Source of the DNA: Chromatiales bacterium
Lineage (GTDB): Bacteria; Pseudomonadota; Gammaproteobacteria; JAHELT01
NCBI GenBank assembly: GCA_024644045.1
Contig: JAHELT010000288.1
Span: forward strand, 1-64,000
Direction: 5' to 3'
DNA: 64,000 bases
Part shown: piece after piece, positions 27,381-36,041 of the stretch
Position numbering within the stretch: the stretch's first letter is position 1
Layout: each line of letters opens with the position of its first letter
The notes under the pieces: model-generated
What the model saw: only the letters and a program-made list of their open reading frames with translations
Told to the model about the DNA's origin: nothing
Databases searched by the model: none
Program-made: the position numbers and the translations under genes

Positions 27381-28834
27381 CAGTGCCGCACTTCCGCGTC
27401 GACGATCCAGGTGTCCTTGCTGCCGCCGCCCTGCGACGAGTTCACCACCAGGGAGCCGCGCACGAGCGCGACGCGCGTCAGTCCGCCCGCCGTCACGTAG
27501 GTACGCTCGGCCTGCAGAATGAACGGCCGCAGGTCCACGTGCCGTGGCTCCAGCTTGCCGTCGCACAAGGTCGGCGAGGTGGACAGCGTCAGGGTCGGCT
27601 GCGCCATGTAATTGCGCGGTGACTTGCGGATCAATGCCGCGAAGCGTTTACGCTCGGCCGCACTGGCATGGGGGCCTACCAGCATGCCGTAGCCGCCCGA
27701 TTCATTGGCGGGCTTGACCACCAGCTGATCGAGGTTCTCGAGCACGTGCTGGCGCTGGTTCTTGTCCATGCACAGGTAGGACGGCACGTTGGGGATGACC
27801 GGGTCCTGGTCCAGGTAGTACTTGATCATCTTCGGCACGAAGGTGTAGACGATCTTGTCATCGGCCACGCCCGCGCCCGGTGCGTTGGCGAGCGCCACGT
27901 TGCCCTTGCGCCAGGCGCGCATCAGCCCGACCACGCCCAGCGCCGACTCGGGCCGGAACACCTCCGGGTCCAGGAAGTCGTCGTTGATGCGGCGGTAGAT
28001 CACATCGACGCGCTGCGGCCCGTGGATGGTGCGCATGTACACGACGTCGTCATCGCCCACCGTCAGGTCACTGCCCTCGACCAGTTCCGCGCCCATGCGC
28101 TGGGCGAGAAAGCTGTGCTCGAAGTAGGCCGAGTTGTAGATGCCCGGCGTCAGCACGACGATCTCGGGGTAGTCCAGCGGCCGCGGCGACAGCGATGCCA
28201 GCATGTCGAACAGCTGGGCAGGGTAGTCGTCGACCGGCTCGATGTGGTGCTTGCGGAACAGCTCCGGGAACACGCGCTTGGTGACGCTGCGGTTCTCGAT
28301 CATGTAGGACACGCCCGAGGGCACGCGCAGGTTGTCTTCCAGCACGTAAAGGGTCCCGTCCTTGTCGCGCACCAGATCCGAGCCGCAGATGTGCGCCCAG
28401 ACGCCGTAGCGGGGTTTGACGCCCATGAGCTGCGGCAGAAACCCCTTTGATCCCTTGAGCACCGCGCGCGGAAACACCTTGTCCTTGATGATGCGCTGCT
28501 CGGTGTAAACGTCCTGGATGAAGTGGTTGAGCGCGGTCACGCGCTGCTCCAGCCCGCTCGCCACGTGTGCCCACTCGCGGTTCGAGAAGACCCGGGGGAT
28601 GATGTCGAAAGGCCAGGCCCGGTCGATGTTCTCGCCCTGGCTGTACACGGTGAAGGTGATCCCCATCTCCTCGATCGCCAGATCGGCCTGACGCTGGCGC
28701 CGCGCGAGCTGCTGATCACTCAGCGAGCGCAGGTACCTGGCCAGGCCACGCGCGGGCGCGCGCGCGTATCCGGGTGAGCTGATCAGCTCGTCATAACCGC
28801 CCTTCGGATCGTATTTCTGCCAGTCGATTCGCAT
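27380..28834 (-). CDS. Circularly permuted ATP-grasp protein
   Basis: This 484-residue protein begins MRIDWQKYDPKGGYDELISS and carries ATP-grasp motifs in permuted order, including LVRDKDGTLYVLEDNLRVPSG, YMRTIHGPQRVDVIYRR and VKPANESGGYGMLVG. It probably ligates a carboxylate to an amine via an acyl phosphate and is the likely synthetase of the cluster. It is followed by the coupled alpha-E and metallopeptidase genes. A perfect TATAAT just upstream suggests its own promoter with a very short leader, although the propeller-like gene ends only 36 bases before it. Confidence 0.94.
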   Translation of the reverse strand: MRIDWQKYDPKGGYDELISSPGYARAPARGLARYLRSLSDQQLARRQRQADLAIEEMGITFTVYSQGENIDRAWPFDIIPRVFSNREWAHVASGLEQRVTALNHFIQDVYTEQRIIKDKVFPRAVLKGSKGFLPQLMGVKPRYGVWAHICGSDLVRDKDGTLYVLEDNLRVPSGVSYMIENRSVTKRVFPELFRKHHIEPVDDYPAQLFDMLASLSPRPLDYPEIVVLTPGIYNSAYFEHSFLAQRMGAELVEGSDLTVGDDDVVYMRTIHGPQRVDVIYRRINDDFLDPEVFRPESALGVVGLMRAWRKGNVALANAPGAGVADDKIVYTFVPKMIKYYLDQDPVIPNVPSYLCMDKNQRQHVLENLDQLVVKPANESGGYGMLVGPHASAAERKRFAALIRKSPRNYMAQPTLTLSTSPTLCDGKLEPRHVDLRPFILQAERTYVTAGGLTRVALVRGSLVVNSSQGGGSKDTWIVDAEVRH

Positions 28835-28843
28835 AAGCCGGCG

Positions 28844-28849
28844 ATTATA
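28844..28849 (-). promoter_or_regulatory. -10 box TATAAT of ATP-grasp operon
   Basis: On the minus strand TATAAT ends 9 bases before the ATG at 28834. Initiation about 7 bases downstream would leave a 2-3 base leader. No consensus -35 was found at the expected distance. Confidence 0.45.
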
Positions 28850-28870
28850 GCCGCTGGACGCAGGTCGGGC

Positions 28871-29983
28871 TCAACGGTAACGGAACGCCCACACGCGCAG
28901 GCGGTCGGCGGAATCCTCGTCCCGCTCGAAATGCAATACCACGTTGCGCACGGGATCGTACTGCATGAGGTAGTTCATGCCGTAGAGCGGCGGTGAGTCG
29001 ATCGTCAGCCGCTGCCAGGTTTGTGTGGGTGAATCGTAGACGAAAGTAACCGCCGCGCCCGATTCGTTGTAGTAAGGATCTTTACCCCGATTGGCGAGAT
29101 ACACCATCACATGGTTGCGGGAGTCGTAGGCGATCGCGGCGCCTTCGGCGGGCAGCGTGGTGCCGCGCACCTCTACCCGCCGCCAGCGCGGATCGCCCGG
29201 GCGGTAAGTGTAGAGGGTGTTGTCGCCGCCGTTCTTGCCGAACAGCAGCGCCGCCCGGGCGTAGGTGTCGTACACGATGGTGCGGGACCAGCCGGCGCCG
29301 TCCGACGGGGCCTCGCGCGCCGACCAGCGCCGCGCACCGCGCTCGAAATGATAGGTGTAGCGGCCGTCATGGCCGATCAGCTGCCGCCCCAGCGGATCCC
29401 AGGTGAGCGCCTGGGCGAACAGGTTCGGCGGTCCCGTGTCCAGGCGTTGCCAGAGGCGCCGGTCCGGATCGTACTCCCAGTGCGCAGGCTTCAAGCGGGT
29501 GTACCAGTCGCCGCGGAACATGGGAAACCGGGCATCGGGTGCGAAGCGCGTGTGCTCGGGGAAGCTGATCACCACTACGCGCCGTGCCTCGGGGTCGTAC
29601 TCGACCGCATCGAAGGTGTGCATGGCCCAGGGACGGCCGCTCGAGGTGACGCACTGGCCGTCGGCGAGAATACGGTACGCGGTCTTGGGATCCTGCGGGT
29701 AGTCCTGCTGCCAGCGGAGTGTGCTCAGGCTCAGGCGCCACAGCGCGTTGGATTCGCCGCGTTCCGGCGGCGCGGGCTCGTGGGTGTCGGAGCCGAAGAA
29801 GAACACCTCGCCGCGGTCGGGTGCGATCGCCGCGCCGCCGTGGAACACCTTTGGCGCCGCAACGCCCCGTGTCGGCACGTTCACCCAGCGTCCGCTCGGC
29901 ATGGCTTGCCAGTCGAACGCGCCCGCGCCCGCCGACGCCGCGCAGCACGCCAGCCACAAACACATCGCCGCCCGACTCCTCAT
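28871..29983 (-). CDS. Exported kelch-like beta-propeller protein
   Basis: This 370-residue protein has an N-terminal signal sequence ([15 protein letters not shown]). Repeated propeller-blade strands resemble kelch/galactose-oxidase central domains: [64 protein letters not shown] and [13 protein letters not shown]. It is probably a secreted or periplasmic binding protein. It lies 36 bases upstream of the ATP-grasp gene in the same direction and may be co-transcribed. The frame is open far upstream, but that region is antisense to the racemase gene; the ATG at 29983 precedes the signal peptide. Confidence 0.75.
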   Translation of the reverse strand: MRSRAAMCLWLACCAASAGAGAFDWQAMPSGRWVNVPTRGVAAPKVFHGGAAIAPDRGEVFFFGSDTHEPAPPERGESNALWRLSLSTLRWQQDYPQDPKTAYRILADGQCVTSSGRPWAMHTFDAVEYDPEARRVVVISFPEHTRFAPDARFPMFRGDWYTRLKPAHWEYDPDRRLWQRLDTGPPNLFAQALTWDPLGRQLIGHDGRYTYHFERGARRWSAREAPSDGAGWSRTIVYDTYARAALLFGKNGGDNTLYTYRPGDPRWRRVEVRGTTLPAEGAAIAYDSRNHVMVYLANRGKDPYYNESGAAVTFVYDSPTQTWQRLTIDSPPLYGMNYLMQYDPVRNVVLHFERDEDSADRLRVWAFRYR

Positions 29984-30082
29984 CCGTCGCAGGATAAAGG
30001 ATTTCCGCCCGCGGCGAATTGGGCCGGCCCGCGGTGTGTGCAAGAATGCGAACGCCCCAGCCCGTTTCGCCGCGGAGTGATC

Positions 30083-31117
30083 ATGCAGACCGAGCAGACG
30101 ATTCATGTAGTCAGTTGCCATGCCGAGGGCGAGGTGGGCGACGTCATCGTCGGCGGCGTCGCGCCGCCGCCCGGAGACACCCTGTGGGAGCAGTCGCGCT
30201 ACATCGCGAACGACGGAGCGCTGCGCAATCTGATGTTGAACGAGCCGCGCGGGGGCGTGTTCCGGCACGTGAACCTGCTGGTGCCGGCCAAGCATCCGGA
30301 TGCGCACATGGGGTTCATCATCATGGAGCCCGAAGATACGCCGCCGATGTCGGGCTCCAACAGCCTGTGTGTGGCGACCGTGCTGCTGGAGAGCGGCATG
30401 CTGCCCATGCAGGAGCCACATACGCGGCTGCTGCTGGAAGCGCCCGGCGGCCTGATCGAGGTGGTCGCCACCTGCAACGGGGGCCGTGTCGAGCAGGTCT
30501 GTGTGCGCAACGTCGCATCGTTTGTCGAACGCCTGGATGCCAGGCTCGAGATCGAAGGTCTGGGCACGCTCGATGTCGACACCGCGTACGGCGGCGACAG
30601 CTTTGTTCTGGTCGACGCGGCCGCGCTGGGGTTTGCGCTGAGCCCGGACGAGGCCCGCGACATCGCCCAGACCGGCATACGCATCACGCGTGCCGCCAAC
30701 GAGCAGCTGGGGTTCACGCACCCGGAGAACCCCGACTGGAAGCACATTTCCTTCTGTCAGATGACCGCGCCGCTGGAGCTGCGCCAGGGCATTAAGACCG
30801 GCCGCAACGCGGTGGTGATCCGGCCCGGGAAGATCGATCGCTCGCCCACCGGCACCGGCTGCTGCGCGCGGATGGCGGTGCTGCACGCCCGCGGTGAGCT
30901 GAACGTCGGCGAGATTTTTCACGGCCGCTCGCTGATCGATTCGCTGTTCGCCTGCGCCATCGAGGCGGAAACCACCGTTGGCGACCGTGCGGCGGTGGTG
31001 CCGTCGTTGGCCGGGCGCGCCTGGATCACCGGCATTCACCAGCACTTCGTGCGCGCGGACGACCCCTGGCCGCAGGGCTACCGGCTGAGCGACACCTGGC
31101 CGAGCTTCCCGCCCTGA
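30083..31117 (+). CDS. Proline racemase superfamily enzyme, Ser/Thr active-site variant
   Basis: This 344-residue protein has the two-lobed proline racemase/hydroxyproline epimerase fold. Classic racemases use Cys in MCGH and Cys in DRSPCGTG; here the first position is Ser90 ([10 protein letters not shown]) and the second is Thr256 ([11 protein letters not shown]). Cys/Thr variants in this superfamily are trans-3-hydroxyproline dehydratases, so simple racemisation by two thiols is excluded and a dehydratase or other lyase activity is more likely. GGAG upstream supports the ATG. It is separated by one antisense gene from an enolase-superfamily enzyme. Confidence 0.87.
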   Translation: MQTEQTIHVVSCHAEGEVGDVIVGGVAPPPGDTLWEQSRYIANDGALRNLMLNEPRGGVFRHVNLLVPAKHPDAHMGFIIMEPEDTPPMSGSNSLCVATVLLESGMLPMQEPHTRLLLEAPGGLIEVVATCNGGRVEQVCVRNVASFVERLDARLEIEGLGTLDVDTAYGGDSFVLVDAAALGFALSPDEARDIAQTGIRITRAANEQLGFTHPENPDWKHISFCQMTAPLELRQGIKTGRNAVVIRPGKIDRSPTGTGCCARMAVLHARGELNVGEIFHGRSLIDSLFACAIEAETTVGDRAAVVPSLAGRAWITGIHQHFVRADDPWPQGYRLSDTWPSFPP

Positions 31118-31126
31118 AGGCCGGGT

Positions 31127-32434
31127 CTACGGTGCGTGCCGCAGCCGGTTTGCCCTGCTGTCCGGATCAGGGCTGGCGAAGAACAGCACGCGTTCGTCGC
31201 CGTCCCACTGCAGTGGGGCCTGGTCGTAGGGATTGCGCCAGCGTGACGCCGACAGCGTGGCCGGGATGCGGTCTGCCGGGATTCCGTCATCGCGTAACGC
31301 CAGTTTTACGTTGAACAGTGAGATCAAGCCGTCGGCATCGTGCACGCGGTAGGCGTAGCGGGTGTTCGACGGCGCGCCGATCTCGTGCAGTATGGCCCCG
31401 ACGGGGTTGATCACGTACTCGTGCCACGGTGCCCGCAGGCCGCTCAGCAGGCGCGGAGCTTCGCTGAGGCGCCCCGGCGGCAGCTCGGAGATCGCGGCCA
31501 GCGTGGCGTAGGTGCCGAACGCCAGGTTCGTGCTGCGGTGGGGCTTTATCAGTGGACGCAGTGCGCGGCCGGGCAGCGCCTGCTGCGTGTCGGTCGACAG
31601 GTGTGTCAGCAGCCGCACCGTTTCCCGGAACAGGGTCATGTAGGGCTCGCGCAGGGAGATCTCCTCGGGGCTCAACGGTGCGAGGCTTTGCGGCGCGTTC
31701 GCGCCGGCCGGTAACAGGTCCACGCATTGCGCATAGACATAGACGGATCGCCGAAGCTGTTCGACCGCCACTATCTTGCTCAGCAGCTGCCGGGCCTCAC
31801 GCATGGCGCGCCGGGCGAAGGCGATCTCCGAGGCGAAAGCCTCGAGCGCGTCGGGTGCAGCTTCCAGGCACGCAGCGCCGAGCACGTTGAGACGCAGGTT
31901 GTAGAGGGCCAGCAGATCGACGAACCGCGGCAGGGGCGCGCGGTGATCCGGCGTCAGGGTCATCGCGTAACCCGGCAGTGCATGCAGACGAGTCAGGCGT
32001 TGCAGCCGGATGCGAAAGCGTGCAGCGAGTGAGTCGATCGCGGTCTGCTGTTCGCGCCAGTAGGGTGCGCACGGCCGTTCATCGGCGTTGCACAGTTGCC
32101 GCAGCGCCGCACGGTCCCAATCCACCGCCGGCCAGATATCGCCGAAGCCGATACTTGCGCTCGGGTTCGCGGAGCGGTCATGTTCGGCGAGCCGTCTGTT
32201 TATCTCGCGCACGCGCTGCTCGCCGTACGCAACGAAATCGGGTTCGTCCAGCGGCGCGTGCAGGCCCATCAGGGCGTTGAACCGGTTGTCGTGCGCAGCG
32301 ACCGTCGGATACTCGGCCGCGAGAGCACCTTGCGCTGCCGGATCGAGCTCCGCGTCCGGCCACAGCATCACGGCGACGGCCAGCACGGCCGGTAACGCGA
32401 TCAGCAGGCCGATGCCACCGAGTAGAATTCTCAT
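31127..32434 (-). CDS. Hypothetical membrane-anchored protein
   Basis: This 435-residue protein belongs to no family I recognise. It has one N-terminal hydrophobic segment ([24 protein letters not shown]) acting as a signal anchor, then a largely helical periplasmic region with several Cys ([25 protein letters not shown]). Near the C-terminus [15 protein letters not shown] and [20 protein letters not shown] look like conserved core strands. It is convergent with the racemase-like gene (9-base gap) and divergent from the enolase-superfamily gene. Long length and consistent codon use support coding; function unknown. Confidence 0.75.
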   Translation of the reverse strand: MRILLGGIGLLIALPAVLAVAVMLWPDAELDPAAQGALAAEYPTVAAHDNRFNALMGLHAPLDEPDFVAYGEQRVREINRRLAEHDRSANPSASIGFGDIWPAVDWDRAALRQLCNADERPCAPYWREQQTAIDSLAARFRIRLQRLTRLHALPGYAMTLTPDHRAPLPRFVDLLALYNLRLNVLGAACLEAAPDALEAFASEIAFARRAMREARQLLSKIVAVEQLRRSVYVYAQCVDLLPAGANAPQSLAPLSPEEISLREPYMTLFRETVRLLTHLSTDTQQALPGRALRPLIKPHRSTNLAFGTYATLAAISELPPGRLSEAPRLLSGLRAPWHEYVINPVGAILHEIGAPSNTRYAYRVHDADGLISLFNVKLALRDDGIPADRIPATLSASRWRNPYDQAPLQWDGDERVLFFASPDPDSRANRLRHAP

Positions 32435-32492
32435 GTCGCAGTCAGGCTACGGTGTTTCGATTTCCGAAACCGTGCGGTGCGTCGCCGGCGCA

Positions 32493-32510
32493 GCCTGCCG
32501 CCGGGCAGGC
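32493..32510. promoter_or_regulatory. Hairpin between divergent genes
   Basis: GCCTGCC (32493-32499) and GGCAGGC (32504-32510) form a 7-bp stem with a GCCG loop, 27 bases before the MR/MLE start. It may be an operator or a structured element of the divergent promoter region. Confidence 0.35.
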
Positions 32511-32524
32511 GCGGCGGAAACAAG

Positions 32525-32530
32525 TATACT
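32525..32530 (+). promoter_or_regulatory. -10 box, leaderless-type spacing
   Basis: TATACT ends 6 bases before the GTG at 32537, which would start transcription at or next to the start codon. The gene shows no Shine-Dalgarno, consistent with leaderless translation. Confidence 0.45.
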
Positions 32531-32536
32531 GATGCC

Positions 32537-33640
32537 GTGAAAATCGCCGCGATCAACGTCTACCAGGTGGACCTGCCGCTGCGGGAAGGCCGTTACGCGT
32601 GGGCCGACGGCAAGTATGTCGAGGTGTTCGACTCCACCGTGGTCGAGATCGAGGCCGACGACGGCACCTGCGGCTACGGCGAGGTCTGCCCGCTGGGCCC
32701 GTTCTACCTGCCCGCCTACGGTCCCGGCGCGCGTACCGGTATCGCCGAGCTGGCGCCGCAGCTGCTGGGCGCAGATCCGCTGCAGATCGGCGTGATAAAC
32801 GAACGCATGGACCGTGCGCTGCTGGGGCATCCGTACGTCAAGTCACCGCTCGACATGGCCTGCTGGGATCTGCTCGGCAAGGCCGCGGGGTTGCCGGTAT
32901 GCGAATTGCTCGGCGGGCGCTATGGCGAACGCATCGTGCTCTACCGCGCGATCAGTCAGGCCCCCCCCGAGCAGATGGCCGGGAATATCGCGGACTACCG
33001 CAGGCAGGGCTACACGCGCTTCCAGTTGAAGGTGGGCGGTGCGGTGCGCGACGACATTGAGCGCATTCGCGCGGCGCGCGAGATTCTCGATCAGGGCGAG
33101 ACACTGGTCGCCGATGCGAACACCGGATGGCTGCTGCACGAGGCGGCACGCGTGGTCGACGCTGTGGCGGACCTCGACGTGTACATCGAGCAGCCGTGCC
33201 GCAGCTACGAAGAGTCGCTCAGCGTGCGCCGCCGCACGCGGCTGCCTTTCGTGCTCGACGAGAACATCGACGGCCTGGCTGCCTTGCTGCGCGCGCAGCA
33301 TGATGCCGCCGCGGACGTGGTCAATCTCAAGATCTCCAAGCTGGGCGGCCTGAGCAGGACGCGACAGCTGCGCGACCTTTGCGTCGCGCTCGGCCTCGCC
33401 ATGACCCTGGAGGACAGCTGGGGCGGCGACATCACCACGGCCGCGATTGCGCATCTGGCGCACTCGACACCGGAAGGGTTTCGCTTCAGTGCGACGGATT
33501 TCAACAGCTACGTCACGGTGCAGAACGCCGACGGCGCGCCGCAGCGCGAAGCCGGCTGTATGCAGGCCCCGCGGCTGCCGGGCCTGGGAGTGACGCCGAA
33601 CATGGCCGTGCTGGGCGACCCCGTTGCCCGCTACCGGTAG
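32537..33640 (+). CDS. Mandelate racemase/muconate lactonizing family enzyme
   Basis: This 367-residue enolase-superfamily enzyme has the capping domain ([21 protein letters not shown]) and the barrel metal ligands: Asp in LVADANTGW, Glu in VYIEQPC and Asp/Glu in VLDENIDG. The general base Lys lies in NLKISKLGG. The second-strand KxK motif is reduced to QLK (RFQLKVGG), so one base may be missing. It abstracts an alpha-proton from a carboxylate. With a proline-racemase-superfamily neighbour, metabolism of a hydroxyproline or betaine-type compound is a reasonable guess only. GTG at 32537 is preferred over an in-frame GTG at 32477, because family similarity starts at [14 protein letters not shown]. 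Confidence 0.88.
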   Translation: MKIAAINVYQVDLPLREGRYAWADGKYVEVFDSTVVEIEADDGTCGYGEVCPLGPFYLPAYGPGARTGIAELAPQLLGADPLQIGVINERMDRALLGHPYVKSPLDMACWDLLGKAAGLPVCELLGGRYGERIVLYRAISQAPPEQMAGNIADYRRQGYTRFQLKVGGAVRDDIERIRAAREILDQGETLVADANTGWLLHEAARVVDAVADLDVYIEQPCRSYEESLSVRRRTRLPFVLDENIDGLAALLRAQHDAAADVVNLKISKLGGLSRTRQLRDLCVALGLAMTLEDSWGGDITTAAIAHLAHSTPEGFRFSATDFNSYVTVQNADGAPQREAGCMQAPRLPGLGVTPNMAVLGDPVARYR

Positions 33641-33649
33641 CGCGCAGGT

Positions 33650-34501
33650 TTATTCTCCGGTGGCGATGGCGCGCAGCTCGTGCAGCGCCTGCTGCAGGAT
33701 GTCTGTGTCCTTCGGGTTGTCGGTGTAGACGACGTACGCCGGCCGTTCAAGCCGCGGCGCGCCGTTCAGCAGGTGCAGCCTGCCGGCGGCCAGCAGCGGC
33801 TCCACAACCCGCAGCGAAAAGTAACCGGAGCCGCCGTTCTCCAGTATGTACTGCAGCCCCAGCGCGCCCAGGCCCACCGACACGGCCGGCGTGTCCATTT
33901 CCGGAAAGGCTTCGCCGTGGCGCGCCCGGAACACGTCTCCCCAGTCGACGAAAACATAGTCTTCCACCCAGCCCGCCGACACTTCACGCGGGTCGGTCGA
34001 GACCAGCACGAGGGTTTCCTCCAGCAGCGGCTCGATCAGCAGCCCGGGCTGCTGGCGCGGCTGGTACATCACGGCGACGTCCAGTAACCCGTCCGAGAGC
34101 TGGCGCATGAGGCTCTGCGAATAATCGGCTTCGAGACGGAGCGCCACATCCGGGGCGACGCGGCGCATGCGCGGTATCCACTTCGTTACCAGGTGCTCCC
34201 ACAGGCTGATCTGGGCGCCGAGGCCGAGTGCGGTGCGGTAGCCCTGCGGCAGGCTGATCTCCTGGCGCGACTGCTGCCAGAGGTGCTGCATGCCCAGCGC
34301 GTAGCGGCGGAAGCGGTGGCCGGCGGAGGTCAGCTCCGCGCCGCTGTGGCTGCGCAGAAACAACGGCCGCCCGAACTGCTGTTCCAGCGTCTTGATGCGC
34401 GCGCTGACGGTCGACTGGCTGACGTCCAGATTGACGGCGGCCTGGTTGAAGTTACCGCAGGCGGCAATCTCCAGGAACGTGCGGATGTGCTCGAGCTTCA
34501 C
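33650..34501 (-). CDS. LysR-family transcriptional regulator
   Basis: This 283-residue protein has an N-terminal winged helix-turn-helix (FLEIAACGNFNQAAVNLDVS, then QSTVSARIKTLEQQFGRPLF) and a C-terminal substrate-binding domain. The GTG start gives MKLEHIRTFLEIA, the usual LysR beginning. It is divergent from a DMT transporter across 110 bases and convergent with the MR/MLE enzyme. It most likely controls the transporter and perhaps the catabolic genes, in response to their substrate. Confidence 0.93.
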   Translation of the reverse strand: MKLEHIRTFLEIAACGNFNQAAVNLDVSQSTVSARIKTLEQQFGRPLFLRSHSGAELTSAGHRFRRYALGMQHLWQQSRQEISLPQGYRTALGLGAQISLWEHLVTKWIPRMRRVAPDVALRLEADYSQSLMRQLSDGLLDVAVMYQPRQQPGLLIEPLLEETLVLVSTDPREVSAGWVEDYVFVDWGDVFRARHGEAFPEMDTPAVSVGLGALGLQYILENGGSGYFSLRVVEPLLAAGRLHLLNGAPRLERPAYVVYTDNPKDTDILQQALHELRAIATGE

Positions 34502-34611
34502 GGGCGCGACCCCTGGCCGGCGAGGGGATCAGGTTATCGAATTTCTCGATTGATGTAATCACAAAAAGTCGCTTTCCAAATAGGTTCAATCGGCGCAACT
34601 TAGTCCTCCTC

Positions 34612-35673
34612 ATGCCTCCCCAGCTAGCTGCAGTCGACCGTCCCGACGCCGGTATCGCCATGGTGATGGGCGCGCTGTTCCTGTTCGCGCTGCAGGACAT
34701 CATCGTCAAGTTTTTATCCGACGACTACTCGGTGCTGCAGATCGTGTTCATCCGCGGCCTGGTGGCGCTGGTGCCGCTTGCCATCATGGTCCGGATCGCC
34801 TACCGCGGCCGGCGGGTGATCCTGCGCCGGACCGGCTGGCTGCTGCTGCGCGGCGGCCTTGGGTTCGCTTCCTACCTCGGCTACTACATGGCGGTGGCCG
34901 CGCTACCGCTGGCGCAAGTAGTGACGATCACATTCACGGCGCCCATTTTCGCCACCGCGCTGTCGGCGCTGCTGCTGCGCGAGCCCGTGGGCTGGCGGCG
35001 CTGGTGCGCAGTGTTCGTCGGCTTTATCGCCACCGCCATCGTCATCGGGCCGACCGGCCTGAGCATCGAGCTCGGCGCGCTGCTGGCACTCACCGCGGCC
35101 ATCACCTATGCCCTGATGACGCTGACCACGCGCTACATCGGACAGACCGCGCTGCCCTCGGTGATGGCGCTGGTGAGCATGCTGGTGTTCGTGCTGGGCA
35201 GCGGCGTCGGGAGCGTGTACGTGACGGTCTTCTGGAGCGAGGTCGCAACCCGGGATCCCTCGCTGCTGTTCCTGCTGCGCCCGTGGCGCATGCCGGCGCC
35301 CGGGGATCTTGCGCTTATGCTGTTGATGGGCCTGAATGCGACTTTCGGCTTCTACTACCTGACCAAAGCGTACTGGGTGGCGCCCATCAGCGTGGTGGCG
35401 CCGTTCGAGTACAGCTACATCATATGGGCCGTGGCGTTCGGCTATTTCATCTGGGGGGAGGTGCCGGCCGTCACCACCTGGGTCGGCGTTGTGGTGCTGA
35501 TCACCACGAGTCTGTACATCCTGCGCCGCGAGGTCCGCCTCGCCGCCGCTGACGACGACACCCTGGTTGCGGCGCGCATCAACCTCCCGGCCGATACCGA
35601 TCAACGCATGGAGCCCGAGATTCAGGCAGTGCTCGCCGAGCACCTTTCCCCGCAACCGGTCAAGGGCGAGTAG
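34612..35673 (+). CDS. DMT/EamA-family transporter
   Basis: This 353-residue protein has ten membrane helices in two EamA repeats. The first holds ALFLFALQDIIVKFLSDDYS and the second FGFYYLTKAYWVAPISVVAP, with EYSYIIWAVAFGYFIWGEVP near the end, a typical RhaT/EamA signature. It probably exports or imports a small metabolite. It is divergent from a LysR gene, which suggests inducible expression. The tail after the last helix is about 35 residues and polar. A 177-bp tandem repeat begins 13 bases after the stop. Confidence 0.92.
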   Translation: MPPQLAAVDRPDAGIAMVMGALFLFALQDIIVKFLSDDYSVLQIVFIRGLVALVPLAIMVRIAYRGRRVILRRTGWLLLRGGLGFASYLGYYMAVAALPLAQVVTITFTAPIFATALSALLLREPVGWRRWCAVFVGFIATAIVIGPTGLSIELGALLALTAAITYALMTLTTRYIGQTALPSVMALVSMLVFVLGSGVGSVYVTVFWSEVATRDPSLLFLLRPWRMPAPGDLALMLLMGLNATFGFYYLTKAYWVAPISVVAPFEYSYIIWAVAFGYFIWGEVPAVTTWVGVVVLITTSLYILRREVRLAAADDDTLVAARINLPADTDQRMEPEIQAVLAEHLSPQPVKGE

Positions 35674-35685
35674 TGCCGCCAGCCA

Positions 35686-35862
35686 GCCAGGGGCCTGTCC
35701 CCTGTGACTGTCGTTCAACTTGTCGTCTTTCACTGAGCGGCTTGCCAATACGCCGTCGTTTTCGGGGACTGTCCCCACCCTGCAGCAAGCGGGGGACAGT
35801 CCCCGATCAGCCACGGCTTTCTAACCAACCGCTCAAAAAATGTGGAACTGGTTCGAGGGTGT
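35686..35862 (+). repeat. 177-bp tandem repeat, copy 1 (GGGGAC palindromes)
   Basis: This unit contains GGGGCCTGTCCCC at 35690, GGGGACTGTCCCC at 35764 and its reverse complement GGGGACAGTCCCC at 35792, so it can fold into large hairpins. It is followed at once by a second copy with only a handful of differences. The arrangement resembles REP/BIME-type elements mobilised by RAYT transposases; no transposase gene is in the window. Confidence 0.85.
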
Positions 35863-36039
35863 GCCAGGGGACTGTCCCCTGTGACTGTCGTTCAACTTGT
35901 CGTCTTTCACTGAGCGGCTTGCCAATACGCCGTCGTTTTCGGGGACTGTCCCCACCCTGCAGCAAGCGGGGGACAGTCCCCGATCAGCCACGGCTTTCTA
36001 ACCAACCGCTCAAAATATGTGGAACTGTTTCGAGGTTGT
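35863..36039 (+). repeat. 177-bp tandem repeat, copy 2
   Basis: The offset from copy 1 is exactly 177 bases. Palindromic boxes lie at 35867, 35941 and 35969. Differences from copy 1 are a few single bases, mostly near the 3' end, so the duplication is recent. A partial third unit follows, consisting of GGGGACAGTCCCC at 36045-36057, which lies inside the boxR coding end. Confidence 0.85.
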
Positions 36040-36041
36040 AC

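Noticed and set aside
29984-31045. N-terminal extension of the propeller protein frame
   Set aside because: This part is antisense to the proline-racemase-like gene and precedes a clear signal peptide at 29983.
35686-36039. Possible CRISPR-like array
   Set aside because: Only two adjacent long units of 177 bp with no variable spacers; this is a tandem duplication with REP-like palindromes.
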